Positions 25,867 to 34,980 of a stretch of 64,000 nt of DNA are shown here, piece by piece (the first letter of the stretch is position 1; the number at the start of each line of letters is the position of its first letter). A model generated the notes under the pieces. It was given only the letters and a program-made list of their open reading frames with translations. It had not been told where the DNA came from and did no database searches. The stretch is from WTGJ01 sp965237765 (GTDB taxonomy: Bacteria > Chloroflexota > Anaerolineae > Aggregatilineales > Phototrophicaceae). The position numbers and the translations under genes are program-made. The stretch covers positions 868,001 to 932,000 of the forward strand of contig OZ250157.1 of assembly GCA_965237765.1 (NCBI GenBank), written 5' to 3'.

Positions 25867-27300
25867 TTATGTCAAACCCAACGAGACCAGCTTCGGTTCC
25901 AGGTAGCCCTCCAGCCCCTCCTGCCCGCTCTCGCGCCCAAAACCGCTCTGCTTGACGCCACCAAAGGGCGCTTCGGGGGTGGCCGGCGTTAGGTCGTTCA
26001 CGCCGACGATGCCGAATTCCAGGCCCTCGTAGGCGCGCACCGCCGTCGTCATATCATGCGTGAGCACATAACCGGCCAGGCCGAAGGGCGTGCTGTTGGC
26101 CAGCGCCAGGCCCTCATCAAGCGTCTCGAAGGTGGAAGCCGCCAGCACCGGGCCGAAGACCTCATCGCAGCCCAGCTTCATGGCCGGCGTAACCTGGGCC
26201 ATCACGGTCGGCTCGTAGAAATACCCCTGTTCCAGCGAGGCCGGGCGCGCGCCGCCGGTTACCAGTTGCGCGCCCTTCTCCAGCGCGTCGGCGACGAAAT
26301 CCTGCACCTTCTCGCGGCCGGCGGCGGTTACCATCGGACCGGTCGTCACGCCCTGCTCCAGGCCATTGCCGAGCACGAGGCGATCGGCGGCCGCGGCCGT
26401 CGCTTCCAGGAAATCTTCGTAAATCGGCTCCTGCACGTAGAAGCGCGAGGGCGAAATGCAGACCTGGCCGTTGTTGCGGTATTTGGCGGCGATGGCCTGC
26501 GCGGCCGCCCAGTCGATATCCACATCCTCGCAGACCAGCACTGGCGCGCTGCCACCCAGCTCGAGCGAGAGGCGCTGCAGATTCTGCGCGGCGCCTTCCA
26601 TCAAAATCCGCCCGACGCGCTGCGAGCCGGTGAAGCTGACCTTGGCGACCTGTGGCGAGGCGAGGAAGGCCGCGCCCTGGGCCGCCGGGTCACCATTCAC
26701 CAGGTTCAACACGCCCGGCGGCAGGCCCGCTTCCACCAGCAGGTTGGCGATGGCCATCGAACAAAGCGGCGTCAGCTCGCTCGGCCGACCGATGACCGTA
26801 CAGCCCGCCGCCAGCGCTGGTGCCCATTTGCGGGAAGCCAATAGCGCCGGGAAATTCCAGGCAGTGATGCTGGCGACGACGCCCACCGGCTGCCTAATGA
26901 CCAGGTAACGCTTGCCCAGGTTACGCGGCGGGATCACGCGGCCGTAGGCGCGCTTGCCCTCTTCGGCGAACCACTCGAAATGATAGGCGGTGGCCATCCA
27001 TTCGCCGCGCGCTTCGGCCAGGGGTTTGCCGCATTCCTGCGTCATGATGGGCGCCAGCTCATCGAGCCGATCGAGGATGGCTTCGCCAACGCGCGCGAGG
27101 ATGGCGCAACGCTCATAGACAGAGCGTGCCCGCCAGCCAGGCAGGGCGGCGGCCGCCGCCGCGATGGCCGCCTCCGCGTCCGCCGCATCGCCATAGGGCA
27201 CCTCGACGAACGTCTCTTCCGTGGCCGGGTTGGTAACGGCCCAACGGCCGCCGCCAAGCGCCTCGCGCCATTCACCGTCAATCAGCATCTCATACCGCAT
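25867..27300 (-). CDS. NAD(P)-dependent aldehyde dehydrogenase
   Basis: A 477-residue ALDH-superfamily enzyme with nucleophile C281 (NNGQVCISPSR), general base E247 (LELGG) and oxyanion Asn N149 (WNFP). The cofactor-binding KPSE lysine is replaced by Arg (GRPSE, R172), unusual for the family and possibly affecting NAD versus NADP choice. By context it may oxidise 2-oxoglutarate semialdehyde or another pathway aldehyde; succinate-semialdehyde or glycolaldehyde dehydrogenase is an alternative. Confidence 0.88.
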   Translation of the reverse strand: MRYEMLIDGEWREALGGGRWAVTNPATEETFVEVPYGDAADAEAAIAAAAAALPGWRARSVYERCAILARVGEAILDRLDELAPIMTQECGKPLAEARGEWMATAYHFEWFAEEGKRAYGRVIPPRNLGKRYLVIRQPVGVVASITAWNFPALLASRKWAPALAAGCTVIGRPSELTPLCSMAIANLLVEAGLPPGVLNLVNGDPAAQGAAFLASPQVAKVSFTGSQRVGRILMEGAAQNLQRLSLELGGSAPVLVCEDVDIDWAAAQAIAAKYRNNGQVCISPSRFYVQEPIYEDFLEATAAAADRLVLGNGLEQGVTTGPMVTAAGREKVQDFVADALEKGAQLVTGGARPASLEQGYFYEPTVMAQVTPAMKLGCDEVFGPVLAASTFETLDEGLALANSTPFGLAGYVLTHDMTTAVRAYEGLEFGIVGVNDLTPATPEAPFGGVKQSGFGRESGQEGLEGYLEPKLVSLGLT

Positions 27301-27383
27301 GGCCCATCCTCCGTTCGTTTTCGGGTGTGCACTCGTGGATTATAGCGCAGCGAAGCGACTCATCAGCGCCCGTGCGTTGCGCG

Positions 27384-28445
27384 TCAATCCAGGCGAATGG
27401 CCCGGCCCTCGCGCGCTGATTCCTGCGCCGAAAGGGCGAAGCGCAAGATCTCGCGCCCCTGCTCGCCGGTGAGCACCGGCGCCTCGCCCGCCAGCAGCGC
27501 TTCGATGCCCTGCCGCGTCGAGCGCACGAAACTTTCCGACCAGGCGACCGGCATATCGGAGAAAGTGCGCGTCTGGCGGTCGCGGTGGAGGATGACGGGC
27601 GGGATATCCATCATCTTGGCGTGGCCACGCGTGATCCAGATGACGCCGCGCGTGCCAGTGATCTCGATGCGGTCATCCTGGGCGTATTGCTGCGTCTCCA
27701 GCTGCAATTCTGGCGACCAGACCACTTCGAAGCTGCCGAAGCGGTTGCCGGGGAATTTCCAGGAGACGATAGCCGGCGCATCGAGGATGACGCCGCCGAG
27801 GTCCGTCTCGCCAATCCAGGCGTGCGTCTCTTCGGCCATCCCGAAGAAGTGCCAGGCGAGCGCGAATTTATGCAGACCGTCATCCCAGACCAGCGGCCCG
27901 CCGCCGCAACGCTCGGGGTCGAAGCGCCAGGCGAGCGCGTATTGCGGCACATCCCATTGCGTTTCGCTTACGCCGGAGTTGCTCTTGATGCGGATGGTGC
28001 GCGGCTCACCGATTTCGCCGGCCTCGATGAGGGCCTTCGCGCGCTGTACCGGCGGGTAGAAGAGGAAATTCTCAAAGATTTTCAGCACGACGCCCGCGTC
28101 CTTCGCCGCCGCGACCATCTCATCCGCCTCGGCTACGCTAAGGGCCATCGGCTTCTGGCAGGAAATGTGCTTACCAGCGCGGGCGGCGGCCACCGTCGCG
28201 TCTCGATGCATGTGATGCGGCAGCAGGATTTCGACCAGATCGACCGCTTCGAGGGCGAGCAGGTCTTCGTAATTAGCGAAGATGCGCGCGGGATCGACGC
28301 CCCATTTTGCGCCGCGCTCCTGCGCCAGCATCAAATTCGCGTCACAGACGGCGACGATTTCGGCGCGTTCGTTGGCCAGATATTCCAGCGCGTGCAAATC
28401 GGAGATGCGACCGGTGCCGATGAAACCGACGCGGAGTTGATCCAT
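27384..28445 (-). CDS. Gfo/Idh/MocA-family oxidoreductase
   Basis: A 353-residue NAD(P)-dependent sugar dehydrogenase-like protein: Rossmann motif GFIGTGRIS (7-15), the CQKPMALSV motif (the EKP-type lysine) and an HK pair in WDDGLHKFALAWHF that lies where the family has catalytic residues. Such enzymes oxidise a sugar or inositol hydroxyl. The ATG at 28445 is 14 bp after the IclR gene; the frame upstream of it is a shadow. Probably the first catabolic step of the cluster. Confidence 0.87.
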   Translation of the reverse strand: MDQLRVGFIGTGRISDLHALEYLANERAEIVAVCDANLMLAQERGAKWGVDPARIFANYEDLLALEAVDLVEILLPHHMHRDATVAAARAGKHISCQKPMALSVAEADEMVAAAKDAGVVLKIFENFLFYPPVQRAKALIEAGEIGEPRTIRIKSNSGVSETQWDVPQYALAWRFDPERCGGGPLVWDDGLHKFALAWHFFGMAEETHAWIGETDLGGVILDAPAIVSWKFPGNRFGSFEVVWSPELQLETQQYAQDDRIEITGTRGVIWITRGHAKMMDIPPVILHRDRQTRTFSDMPVAWSESFVRSTRQGIEALLAGEAPVLTGEQGREILRFALSAQESAREGRAIRLD

Positions 28446-28459
28446 ACGATGCGTTCTCC

Positions 28460-29242
28460 TCACCTTCCCCCGGCGGCGCGGCTCATCGGCTGCGCCTCCG
28501 CATATTGCAATTCGCGGCTGCATGCGCGCGCGCTGTCCATCACGAGGCGGGCCATGCCAGGCAGGCGCCCCAGCGTTAGGCGCGCCGCCGGGCCGGAGAT
28601 GCCCATCGCGCCGGCCAGCGCGCCGCCTTCCCCCCAGACGGGCGCCGCCAGGCAGCGCACACCGATGGTGTATTCCTCGTCGTCGAGGGCGTAGCCCAGC
28701 TCGCGCGTCTGCTCCAGCTGGCGGGCCAACTCCGCCGCGTCGGTGATGGTCTGCGGCGTGTAGACGGGCAGCTCCGCGGCCGGTTGCATTTCGCCAAACG
28801 CCAATAGCACTTTGCCGAGCGCGGTGCAATGCAGCGGCGCCATGGTGCCGATGCCTGTCGAGACGCGCAGCGAAGCCGAGGTATCCACCTGGTCGACGTA
28901 GAACGCCTGCGCGCGCGTCAGGACGGCCAGGTGCGCGCACTCGCCCGTTTCGTCCACCAGTTGTCGCAAGAAGGGCCGCGCCTGCTCGCGCAGGGTGAAT
29001 TGGTGCAAACGCCGCTGCCCCAGAGCGACCAGGCGCGCGCCGAGGCGGTAGCGGCGCGTCCGCTCGTCCTGCTCGACATATCCATAATTATGCAGCGTGC
29101 GCAAAAAACGCGAGACGCTGCTCTTCTCCAGCTGTAGCTGGCGCGCGATATGGGTTACGGAGAGGCCCTCAGGGGCATCTTCGAGTTGGTTCATGATTTG
29201 TAGGCCACGCGCTAAAGTTTGGATTTCGGCCACGGTTCGCAA
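28460..29242 (-). CDS. IclR-family transcriptional regulator
   Basis: A 260-residue regulator: an N-terminal winged helix-turn-helix (about 10-70, with LSVTHIARQLQLEKSSVSRFLRTL) and a C-terminal effector domain (GECAHLAVLTR, LHCTALGKVLLAF, LGYALDDEEYTIGVRCLAAPV). It is the promoter-proximal gene of the catabolic operon and faces the sugar ABC importer, so it probably controls both in response to a sugar or its acid. GC-rich tail of about 25 residues. Confidence 0.9.
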   Translation of the reverse strand: MRTVAEIQTLARGLQIMNQLEDAPEGLSVTHIARQLQLEKSSVSRFLRTLHNYGYVEQDERTRRYRLGARLVALGQRRLHQFTLREQARPFLRQLVDETGECAHLAVLTRAQAFYVDQVDTSASLRVSTGIGTMAPLHCTALGKVLLAFGEMQPAAELPVYTPQTITDAAELARQLEQTRELGYALDDEEYTIGVRCLAAPVWGEGGALAGAMGISGPAARLTLGRLPGMARLVMDSARACSRELQYAEAQPMSRAAGGR

Positions 29243-29261
29243 CCACTATTTTGCTGATTTG

Positions 29262-29290
29262 TTGCGTATTGTAATTCGTATCGGTATAAT
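29262..29290 (+). promoter_or_regulatory. Sigma70-type promoter of the sugar ABC importer
   Basis: TTGCGT (29262-29267), 17-bp spacer, TATAAT (29285-29290), 86 bp before the binding-protein start. The AT-rich divergent gap to the IclR gene is the likely operator region. Confidence 0.65.
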
Positions 29291-29376
29291 ATGTCAACGA
29301 TGGCGGGTGCTGCTCCGCTCAGTCGCCGGCCACGTTCGGATACGATGCTCTGCTAGAAAGGACGGAGGTAGGAAAC

Positions 29377-30642
29377 ATGAATCGCAAGTTTATGTTCGTG
29401 TTCGTCGCGCTCCTGGCCCTCGGCGCCCTGGCCGCGCCCGGCCTCGCGCAGGACGAAGTCACCATCTCGCACTATTTCTCGGGCGAGTTGAACCAGGACA
29501 ACCTGAACACCATCATGGGTAGTTTCACGGAGATGTCGGGCATTGCGGTTGTGGATAGCCCGATCGGCCACGAAGACTTCAAAACGGGTATCCTCGCTGG
29601 CGTTGCCGCGGGCGTGCTGCCGGATGCCTTCTCCTATTGGGCCGGCGCGCGCGTGCAATTCGTCGTTGATGCCGGCGCCTTGCAGCCCATCGATGACCTG
29701 TGGGATGCGGCCGGGCTGGATGACGTGGTGCCGGCCGGCGTCGCTGGCGCGGCCACGATGTACAACGGCTCGCGCTATTTCATCCCCTTCAACATCCACT
29801 ACGCCGCCCTCTTCTACAACCCGAAAGTCTGGGCGGGAGCGGGCATCGAAGTGCCGGATACCTGGGCTGGCCTATTGGAAGCCTTCGCGGCCTTCGAGGC
29901 GCAAGGCATCGACCCGATCGCGCTGGGTACACTGGCCCGCTGGCCGGGCCAGTTCTGGTTCGATTACCTGCTGCTGCGCACCGCCGGGCCGGACTATCGC
30001 GCCGCGCTCATGGCTGGCGACGCTTCCTATGAAGATCCCGAAGTCGTCCACGCGATGACAGTGTGGCAATCGCTCATCGACGCTGGCTACTTCGTCGACG
30101 ACGCCAACGCTTACGATTGGGTGGATGCGGCCGATCAAGTCGCCAATGGCGAAGCGGCCCTCACCCTGATGGGCACCTGGATCGGCGGCTACTGGAAGGG
30201 TCAAGACCTCGTCCCCGGCGAAGACTATGACTTCTTCGACTTCCCGCCGGTCCACCCACATCTCCACATCGATGTCCCACAAGCGGGCGTCGGCCCGATT
30301 GATGGCTGGGTGATGACCGCCAACGCCAACGCTGAAACCACCGGCGCGCTGCTCGAATTCCTCATCAACGATGTGGATGCGCAGACGCTCTGGAACACTA
30401 GCTTTGGCTCGATTTCGCCCAATGTCAATGTCGACCCGATGGCCTACGACGTCGTGGCGGCCAAAGCGGGCGCGAGCATCGCTAACGCGGCGGTCTACGC
30501 CTTCAACTATGATCTGGCCACCACGCCGCCGGTCGCCGAATGCGGGTTGGATATGTTCTCCGCCTTCATGGATGATTCCAGCGACATCGCCGGCACGCTG
30601 GCCACCACGCAGGCTTGCGCGGTCGAAGGCTTCGCCCAGTAA
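29377..30642 (+). CDS. Sugar ABC transporter substrate-binding protein
   Basis: A 421-residue family 1 extracellular solute-binding protein. A signal peptide (MNRKFMFVFVALLALGALAAPGLAQ) without a lipobox cysteine is followed by the two-lobe fold, with motifs such as GTWIGGYWKG and the late helical region DSSDIAGTL. It captures a mono- or oligosaccharide for the two downstream permeases. No ATPase gene is in the operon, so a shared MsmK/UgpC-type ATPase elsewhere is expected. A stem-loop follows the stop codon. Confidence 0.88.
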   Translation: MNRKFMFVFVALLALGALAAPGLAQDEVTISHYFSGELNQDNLNTIMGSFTEMSGIAVVDSPIGHEDFKTGILAGVAAGVLPDAFSYWAGARVQFVVDAGALQPIDDLWDAAGLDDVVPAGVAGAATMYNGSRYFIPFNIHYAALFYNPKVWAGAGIEVPDTWAGLLEAFAAFEAQGIDPIALGTLARWPGQFWFDYLLLRTAGPDYRAALMAGDASYEDPEVVHAMTVWQSLIDAGYFVDDANAYDWVDAADQVANGEAALTLMGTWIGGYWKGQDLVPGEDYDFFDFPPVHPHLHIDVPQAGVGPIDGWVMTANANAETTGALLEFLINDVDAQTLWNTSFGSISPNVNVDPMAYDVVAAKAGASIANAAVYAFNYDLATTPPVAECGLDMFSAFMDDSSDIAGTLATTQACAVEGFAQ

Positions 30643-30696
30643 TCGCCGAGCGAAGCCGAGCAGCCAGACACCGTTCGAGCTTCACGACCGACACAA

Positions 30697-30725
30697 CGAG
30701 CGGGGCCGCAACCAGGCCCCGCTCG
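30697..30725 (+). terminator. Stem-loop between binding-protein and permease genes
   Basis: An 11-bp GC-rich stem (30697-30707 with 30715-30725) with a 7-nt loop, 55 bp after the binding-protein stop, followed by CCTCTTAAT rather than a long T-run. It likely stabilises the upstream message or attenuates read-through, giving more binding protein than permease. Confidence 0.65.
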
Positions 30726-30776
30726 GCCTCTTAATAGGACACTGACAACTAAGACCACTCGCACTAGGATAGGCGC

Positions 30777-31673
30777 ATGAACCTGTCGCTCAAGACTTCC
30801 CAGCGCCTCTGGACGATCGCTTTTCTCGCCCTGCCATTGAGCGTCTACGCCGTCGTCGTCATCGGGCCGCTGCTGGCTTCCGTCGCCCTCAGCTTCACGA
30901 AATACACCATCAGCGCGCAATCCACGCCCGAATTCATCGGACTGGCGAATTACGAGCGCATCTTCACTGATGTCGGCTTCCGCATTTCCATCCGTAATTC
31001 CCTGGTCTGGATGGGGGCGGCGCTCGTCTTGCCCACCGGCGGCGGGTTAGTCCTGGCGCTCCTGCTGCATGAGCGCGTGCGCTTCGCCAACGGCTTCAAA
31101 TCGCTCTTCTACCTGCCCATCACCATCTCCATGATCGTCATCGCCCAGACCTGGGAATGGATCTACCAGCCGCGCTGGGGCTTGCTGAACGAGCTGCTGG
31201 AGCTGGTGGGGTTGGACGAGCTGACCAACGCCTGGCTGGGGGATTCACAGACCGCGCTCGCGGCAATCATCTTCGCCTGGTCCTGGCAACAGGTCGGCAT
31301 GTCGATGGTCATCTTCCTCGCCGGCCTGACTTCGGTGCCGAAGGAGCTGATCGAAGCGGCGCAGATCGACGGCGCGAATTATTGGCATACCCTAAGGCGG
31401 GTGGTCATCCCACTGCTCTTGCCCTCGAGCGTGGTCGTCATCGCGCTGGCGGTCATCAATTCGCTGCGCAGTTTCGATATCGTCTGGGTCATCAACCAGG
31501 GCGGCCCGGTCTACGCCTCGACGACGCTGGCTGTGCACATGTACCGCGAGACCTTCCGCTCGTTGCGCGCCGGCTATGGCAGCGCGATTTCCGTGGTGCT
31601 CTTCGCGCTGGCGATGGTCATCATCGTCTTTTATTTCTGGCGCACCCGCAGCCAGGAGCATCTCTATGACTGA
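30777..31673 (+). CDS. Sugar ABC transporter permease, MalF/UgpA type
   Basis: A 298-residue inner-membrane protein with six hydrophobic segments and the cytoplasmic EAA loop EAAQIDGANYWHTLRRVVIPLL (about 198-219), the contact site for the ATPase. The second permease starts within its last codons (8-bp overlap), as usual for this transporter class. Confidence 0.9.
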   Translation: MNLSLKTSQRLWTIAFLALPLSVYAVVVIGPLLASVALSFTKYTISAQSTPEFIGLANYERIFTDVGFRISIRNSLVWMGAALVLPTGGGLVLALLLHERVRFANGFKSLFYLPITISMIVIAQTWEWIYQPRWGLLNELLELVGLDELTNAWLGDSQTALAAIIFAWSWQQVGMSMVIFLAGLTSVPKELIEAAQIDGANYWHTLRRVVIPLLLPSSVVVIALAVINSLRSFDIVWVINQGGPVYASTTLAVHMYRETFRSLRAGYGSAISVVLFALAMVIIVFYFWRTRSQEHLYD

Positions 31674-32508
31674 TGCCGCCGGCAACCAACGCATCTGGCG
31701 CATCGCCCTGTATGCCTCGCTCATCGCGCTGGTCATCGCCTATTCGGTGCCTACCTTCGGCGTGCTGCTGAGCAGCTTCAAGAATAACCGCGAAATCGGG
31801 CGCGAGGGCCTCTGGCGCTGGCCGGAGGTGCTCACTTTCGAAAATTACGAGACGGCGCTGGGCAGCACCAATGTGCCCAACTATCTGCTCAACTCAGTAG
31901 TAGTCACATTTTCGGCCACGGCGCTCTCGATCGCCATGGGAATATTGACAGGCTATGTCTTCAGCCGGCTGGCCTTCCGCGGCAGCGAGTTGCTCTATCT
32001 GGCGGTGGTGGCCGGGATGTTCTTCCCGCCACAGATCGTCATCATCCCGCTCATCCAACTCTTCAGCCGCACGCCCATCAACGACACCATCCTGGTGCTG
32101 ATCATCGTGCATGTGGCTTTCGGTTTGCCAATCACGACTTTGCTCCTGCGCAATTTCTTCTCGACGATCCCGGCTGCCCTGCGGGAAGCGGCGATCATCG
32201 ACGGCGCCAACGAAGGGCAAATCCTGCTGAAAGTGATGCTGCCGCTGAGCCTGCCGGCGCTGGCGGTGTTGGCGACGCTGCAATTCACCTGGATCTGGAA
32301 CGATTTCCTCTGGCCCTTCATCCTGATCAGGAATGACGCCGCGCGCACCATCATGGCGGGCATCGTGTTGCTGGAGGGGCAATACAGCCGCGCCTGGGGC
32401 GTGCAGGGCGCGCTCTCGGTGATCGCCAGCCTGCCAACGCTGCTGATGTTCCTCTTCTTCCAGCGCTATTTCATTCGCGGTTTGACTCTGGGGGCGGTGA
32501 AGGGTTGA
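31666..32508 (+). CDS. Sugar ABC transporter permease, MalG/UgpE type
   Basis: A 280-residue inner-membrane protein with six segments and the EAA loop REAAIIDGANEGQILLKVMLP (about 187-207). The ATG at 31666, inside the end of the preceding permease gene, is chosen because it begins the conserved N-terminus. Completes the importer; no ATP-binding subunit follows. Confidence 0.9.
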   Translation: MTDAAGNQRIWRIALYASLIALVIAYSVPTFGVLLSSFKNNREIGREGLWRWPEVLTFENYETALGSTNVPNYLLNSVVVTFSATALSIAMGILTGYVFSRLAFRGSELLYLAVVAGMFFPPQIVIIPLIQLFSRTPINDTILVLIIVHVAFGLPITTLLLRNFFSTIPAALREAAIIDGANEGQILLKVMLPLSLPALAVLATLQFTWIWNDFLWPFILIRNDAARTIMAGIVLLEGQYSRAWGVQGALSVIASLPTLLMFLFFQRYFIRGLTLGAVKG

Positions 32509-32589
32509 TGCTGCGCCTGTATAGGCAATCTCAAACCCACTCATCAGAGTATCTCACACCAAAATCAAAGCTGTACTCATAGCAGAATC

Positions 32590-34050
32590 TTATGAGTTAC
32601 CCGAATCAACACTCGAAAATGAGCGCAACCAATCCCGCTCTTTCCCCCGCTCCCACAACCAACACAAAGCAATCGCCGAAAACACGAAGAGCAGCGGGTC
32701 CGTCGGTGCGCGGTAGCGCGTGGCCGGGTGGAAGGCGAGATAGACCAATGTCATGCTCAGCTGCACTCCCCAGAGCAACGAGACCTGCCGCCATTCCCGC
32801 CAGGAAAGCGCCACCCCTAGGATGGCCAACAGCAGCAGCGGCCCGAAATACCAGCGGTGGAGCAGGCGGAAGGTGCCCGCTTCCGGCGCTTCGTCATAGA
32901 TGCGCAGCGGGTCTTCTTCGCTGACGGCGCCAATTGCCAGCCCCTGCCCGGGGCAAACGGCTTCTAGAGTGGCGAAATTTTCGGCCGTCGGCGGATTTTG
33001 TGGCGGCCAGATGTCCACACCCCAATAGACGAAGAACTTCACCCAGAGCAGCTCGGGGATCGCGCCGGGGTTCTGCGCCAGATAATCCAGCCCCGCGCGG
33101 AGCAAGGCGGAATCCTCTTCCGCGAGATTCGCGCTTTCACCTTCGGGAACGTAGGCGTCTAGCGACATCCAAGACGTATCATAACCAGCGCGCAAGAAAG
33201 CGACCGTGCAAGGATTGTTGCCTTGCAGGAAGTTGCCGCCGCCATGCAGCGCGATGAAGACCGGCCGGCCATACACACTGGCGCCGAAGGCCAGCCAGGG
33301 CGCCAAGAAGATCGCGCTCAGCAAAACGAGGGGCACCAAACGCCGCAGGCTACCCAGCCAACCCCAGCGTATGGCCAACCAGAGCGCCACGAATGGCAAC
33401 AAGACAATGATATTGGGCCGCAACAGCAACAACAACCAAAGCAGCAGGCCGCCCGCCAACCCCAACCACCTGACATGGGCGCTGCGCGCCGCGTTCAAGC
33501 GCACGACCACCCAGAGCAAGGCATATACCCCCGCGATGTAGAGGGCGGTGTCGATCATCGTCAGACTCTGAAAGATGAGATAGGGGTATGCGGCGTAGAA
33601 GAGCGCCGCCAGCGCTGCGACGCGCGTGTCGGCACTTTGCGGCCGTAAGAGGCGCGTGTCGGCACTTTGCGGCCGTAAGAAGCGCGCATCCTGGGGCCAG
33701 AGCCGACGTAGGATATCGTAAAGTGCTGCAATCGATGCGAGTTCTAGCAGGCTTTGCGCGATGCCGATCTGCCAATAACCTCTGCCGACGGTCGAATAAA
33801 GCAAAGCGAGGAATACGCTGTAAAGGGGCGGCAGCTCGGCATCCGCCACGCCGCGCTCATAACCATAGACACCCGTCTCCAACAGGTTGCGGGCGTAAAT
33901 ATCATGCGTGATGATCCCTTGCTCCCGCCCCAAATCGAAATAATGAGGGAAGAGCGCCAAACCCGTCAGCCGCGCTGCCAACGCGAGCAGCAAAATCCAG
34001 CGCAAGGGCCGAGCAGAGACGTGCTGCCAACCGCTTCGCCATGCCGTCAT
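32590..34050 (-). CDS. GT39/ArnT-like membrane glycosyltransferase
   Basis: A 486-residue polytopic protein with about ten hydrophobic segments. The first extracytoplasmic loop (DLGREQGIITHDIYARNLLETG) resembles those of dolichyl/undecaprenyl-phosphate-sugar transferases such as ArnT and PMT, where acidic residues are catalytic. It probably transfers a sugar from a polyprenyl carrier to a surface acceptor. Residues about 125-145 consist of two near-identical LRPQSADTR units coded by a tandem 30-bp repeat. The start at 34050 is preferred; the frame is open further up. Confidence 0.75.
   Translation of the reverse strand: MTAWRSGWQHVSARPLRWILLLALAARLTGLALFPHYFDLGREQGIITHDIYARNLLETGVYGYERGVADAELPPLYSVFLALLYSTVGRGYWQIGIAQSLLELASIAALYDILRRLWPQDARFLRPQSADTRLLRPQSADTRVAALAALFYAAYPYLIFQSLTMIDTALYIAGVYALLWVVVRLNAARSAHVRWLGLAGGLLLWLLLLLRPNIIVLLPFVALWLAIRWGWLGSLRRLVPLVLLSAIFLAPWLAFGASVYGRPVFIALHGGGNFLQGNNPCTVAFLRAGYDTSWMSLDAYVPEGESANLAEEDSALLRAGLDYLAQNPGAIPELLWVKFFVYWGVDIWPPQNPPTAENFATLEAVCPGQGLAIGAVSEEDPLRIYDEAPEAGTFRLLHRWYFGPLLLLAILGVALSWREWRQVSLLWGVQLSMTLVYLAFHPATRYRAPTDPLLFVFSAIALCWLWERGKERDWLRSFSSVDSGNS
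33622..33681. repeat. Tandem 30-bp repeat inside the GT39 gene
   Basis: Two adjacent 30-bp units (33622-33651, 33652-33681) differ only in the last base. On the minus strand each adds ten residues (LRPQSADTR plus one) in frame to a cytoplasmic or periplasmic loop. A diverged third copy lies at 19502-19531 in another gene. Confidence 0.8.
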
Positions 34051-34116
34051 GCCCGCATTATGGCCGCGCGGTAGCAGTGCCGCAATGCCGCGCGAAGCTA
34101 TCCTCTTTGCTGTATC

Positions 34117-34143
34117 TTGGCACACATGTATTTCAGGTATAAT
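34117..34143 (+). promoter_or_regulatory. Candidate promoter of the PIN module
   Basis: TTGGCA (34117-34122) and TATAAT (34138-34143) with a 15-bp spacer, 33 bp before the first ATG of the pseudogene. Not an ideal spacing. Confidence 0.45.
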
Positions 34144-34175
34144 ACTGGTAGAAATAGTGACTGGATGTGAAGAAA

Positions 34176-34980
34176 ATGGATACGAAATATAAGTTTGGCC
34201 TTCGCTTTAAGAAGGAAAACTTTTCACCTGAAGCCAGCCGACCCACAAGATATTGCAGATATAATTACCCAGGTCGAGAAACTGGTAAGCGCACTAATCG
34301 AGAAACAGCATTCACTGCCAATTCAATTGGAAGAAAAAGGTAGATTTCGGTCTCTCTTCCGTTAGACCCGGTAGCCTTGTCTATAATTTTGTGACTGACA
34401 ACGACAATATCAAAGAGATTTGGTGTGTAGCCTTACGAAGCAGTAGACCATAACAATTTCGCCAACTGGCCTCAGAAGGCGATCGAAGCAACCAAACGCA
34501 TTCATAGCTTTTCTCGTCGCTACGATACACCTGCGGAATATTGGCATCTCAACGGGGGCTACAAAACGCTGGCGATTGTGATGCCCGATGTAGTTCTAAA
34601 GACCGATCCTATCATCCGTAAGGGAAAAACAACGCTTTACGGCATATTGTATCGCATTGGTGGTGACCCAACACCCTTCGCCGATTTGATCTTGCTGAAT
34701 GGCATCAAGCAACGCTGCAAGGTAACTTCAACAAAATTGGCTAGCGAAATGGCGAATCGACTTTATCAACGCATCGGAGTACGCGGCATCGCAATCCTGG
34801 AATATCACGGATATGACACTAAAAGAATTCCGAATTACAGATCTCACTCCTTATAAGCAGGTTCCTATAACTCAGGCGATAGAATCTCTAGCAAATCTAA
34901 CAGCACATAACTACCAAGAAATTGAGGACATTAACGCCTTCGTTGCGGAACTCCGCGGAAATGGTGAAGATGAATCATGA
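34176..34980 (+). pseudogene. Frameshifted remnant of the gene preceding the PIN domain
   Basis: An AT-rich stretch that reads as one ancestral protein of about 265 residues only if four frame changes are allowed, near 34220, 34338, 34432 and 34810. The pieces are: MDTKYKFGLRF; LKPADPQDIADIITQVEKL; VDFGLSSVRPGSLVYNF; YEAVDHNNFANW running on to ILEYHGYD (whose intact part includes an ATG at 34578); and the end MTLKEFRITDLTPYKQV to the stop at 34980. The last piece (ATG at 34813) alone could encode a 55-residue protein that overlaps the PIN start by ATGA, the coupling typical of antitoxin-toxin pairs. No family is recognised. Composition marks it, with the PIN part, as horizontally acquired. 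Confidence 0.65.

Noticed and set aside
33206..33911. Plus-strand open frames with repeated Cys/His-like motifs
   Set aside because: Shadows of the GT39 gene; the apparent repeats come from the 30-bp DNA repeat read in other frames.
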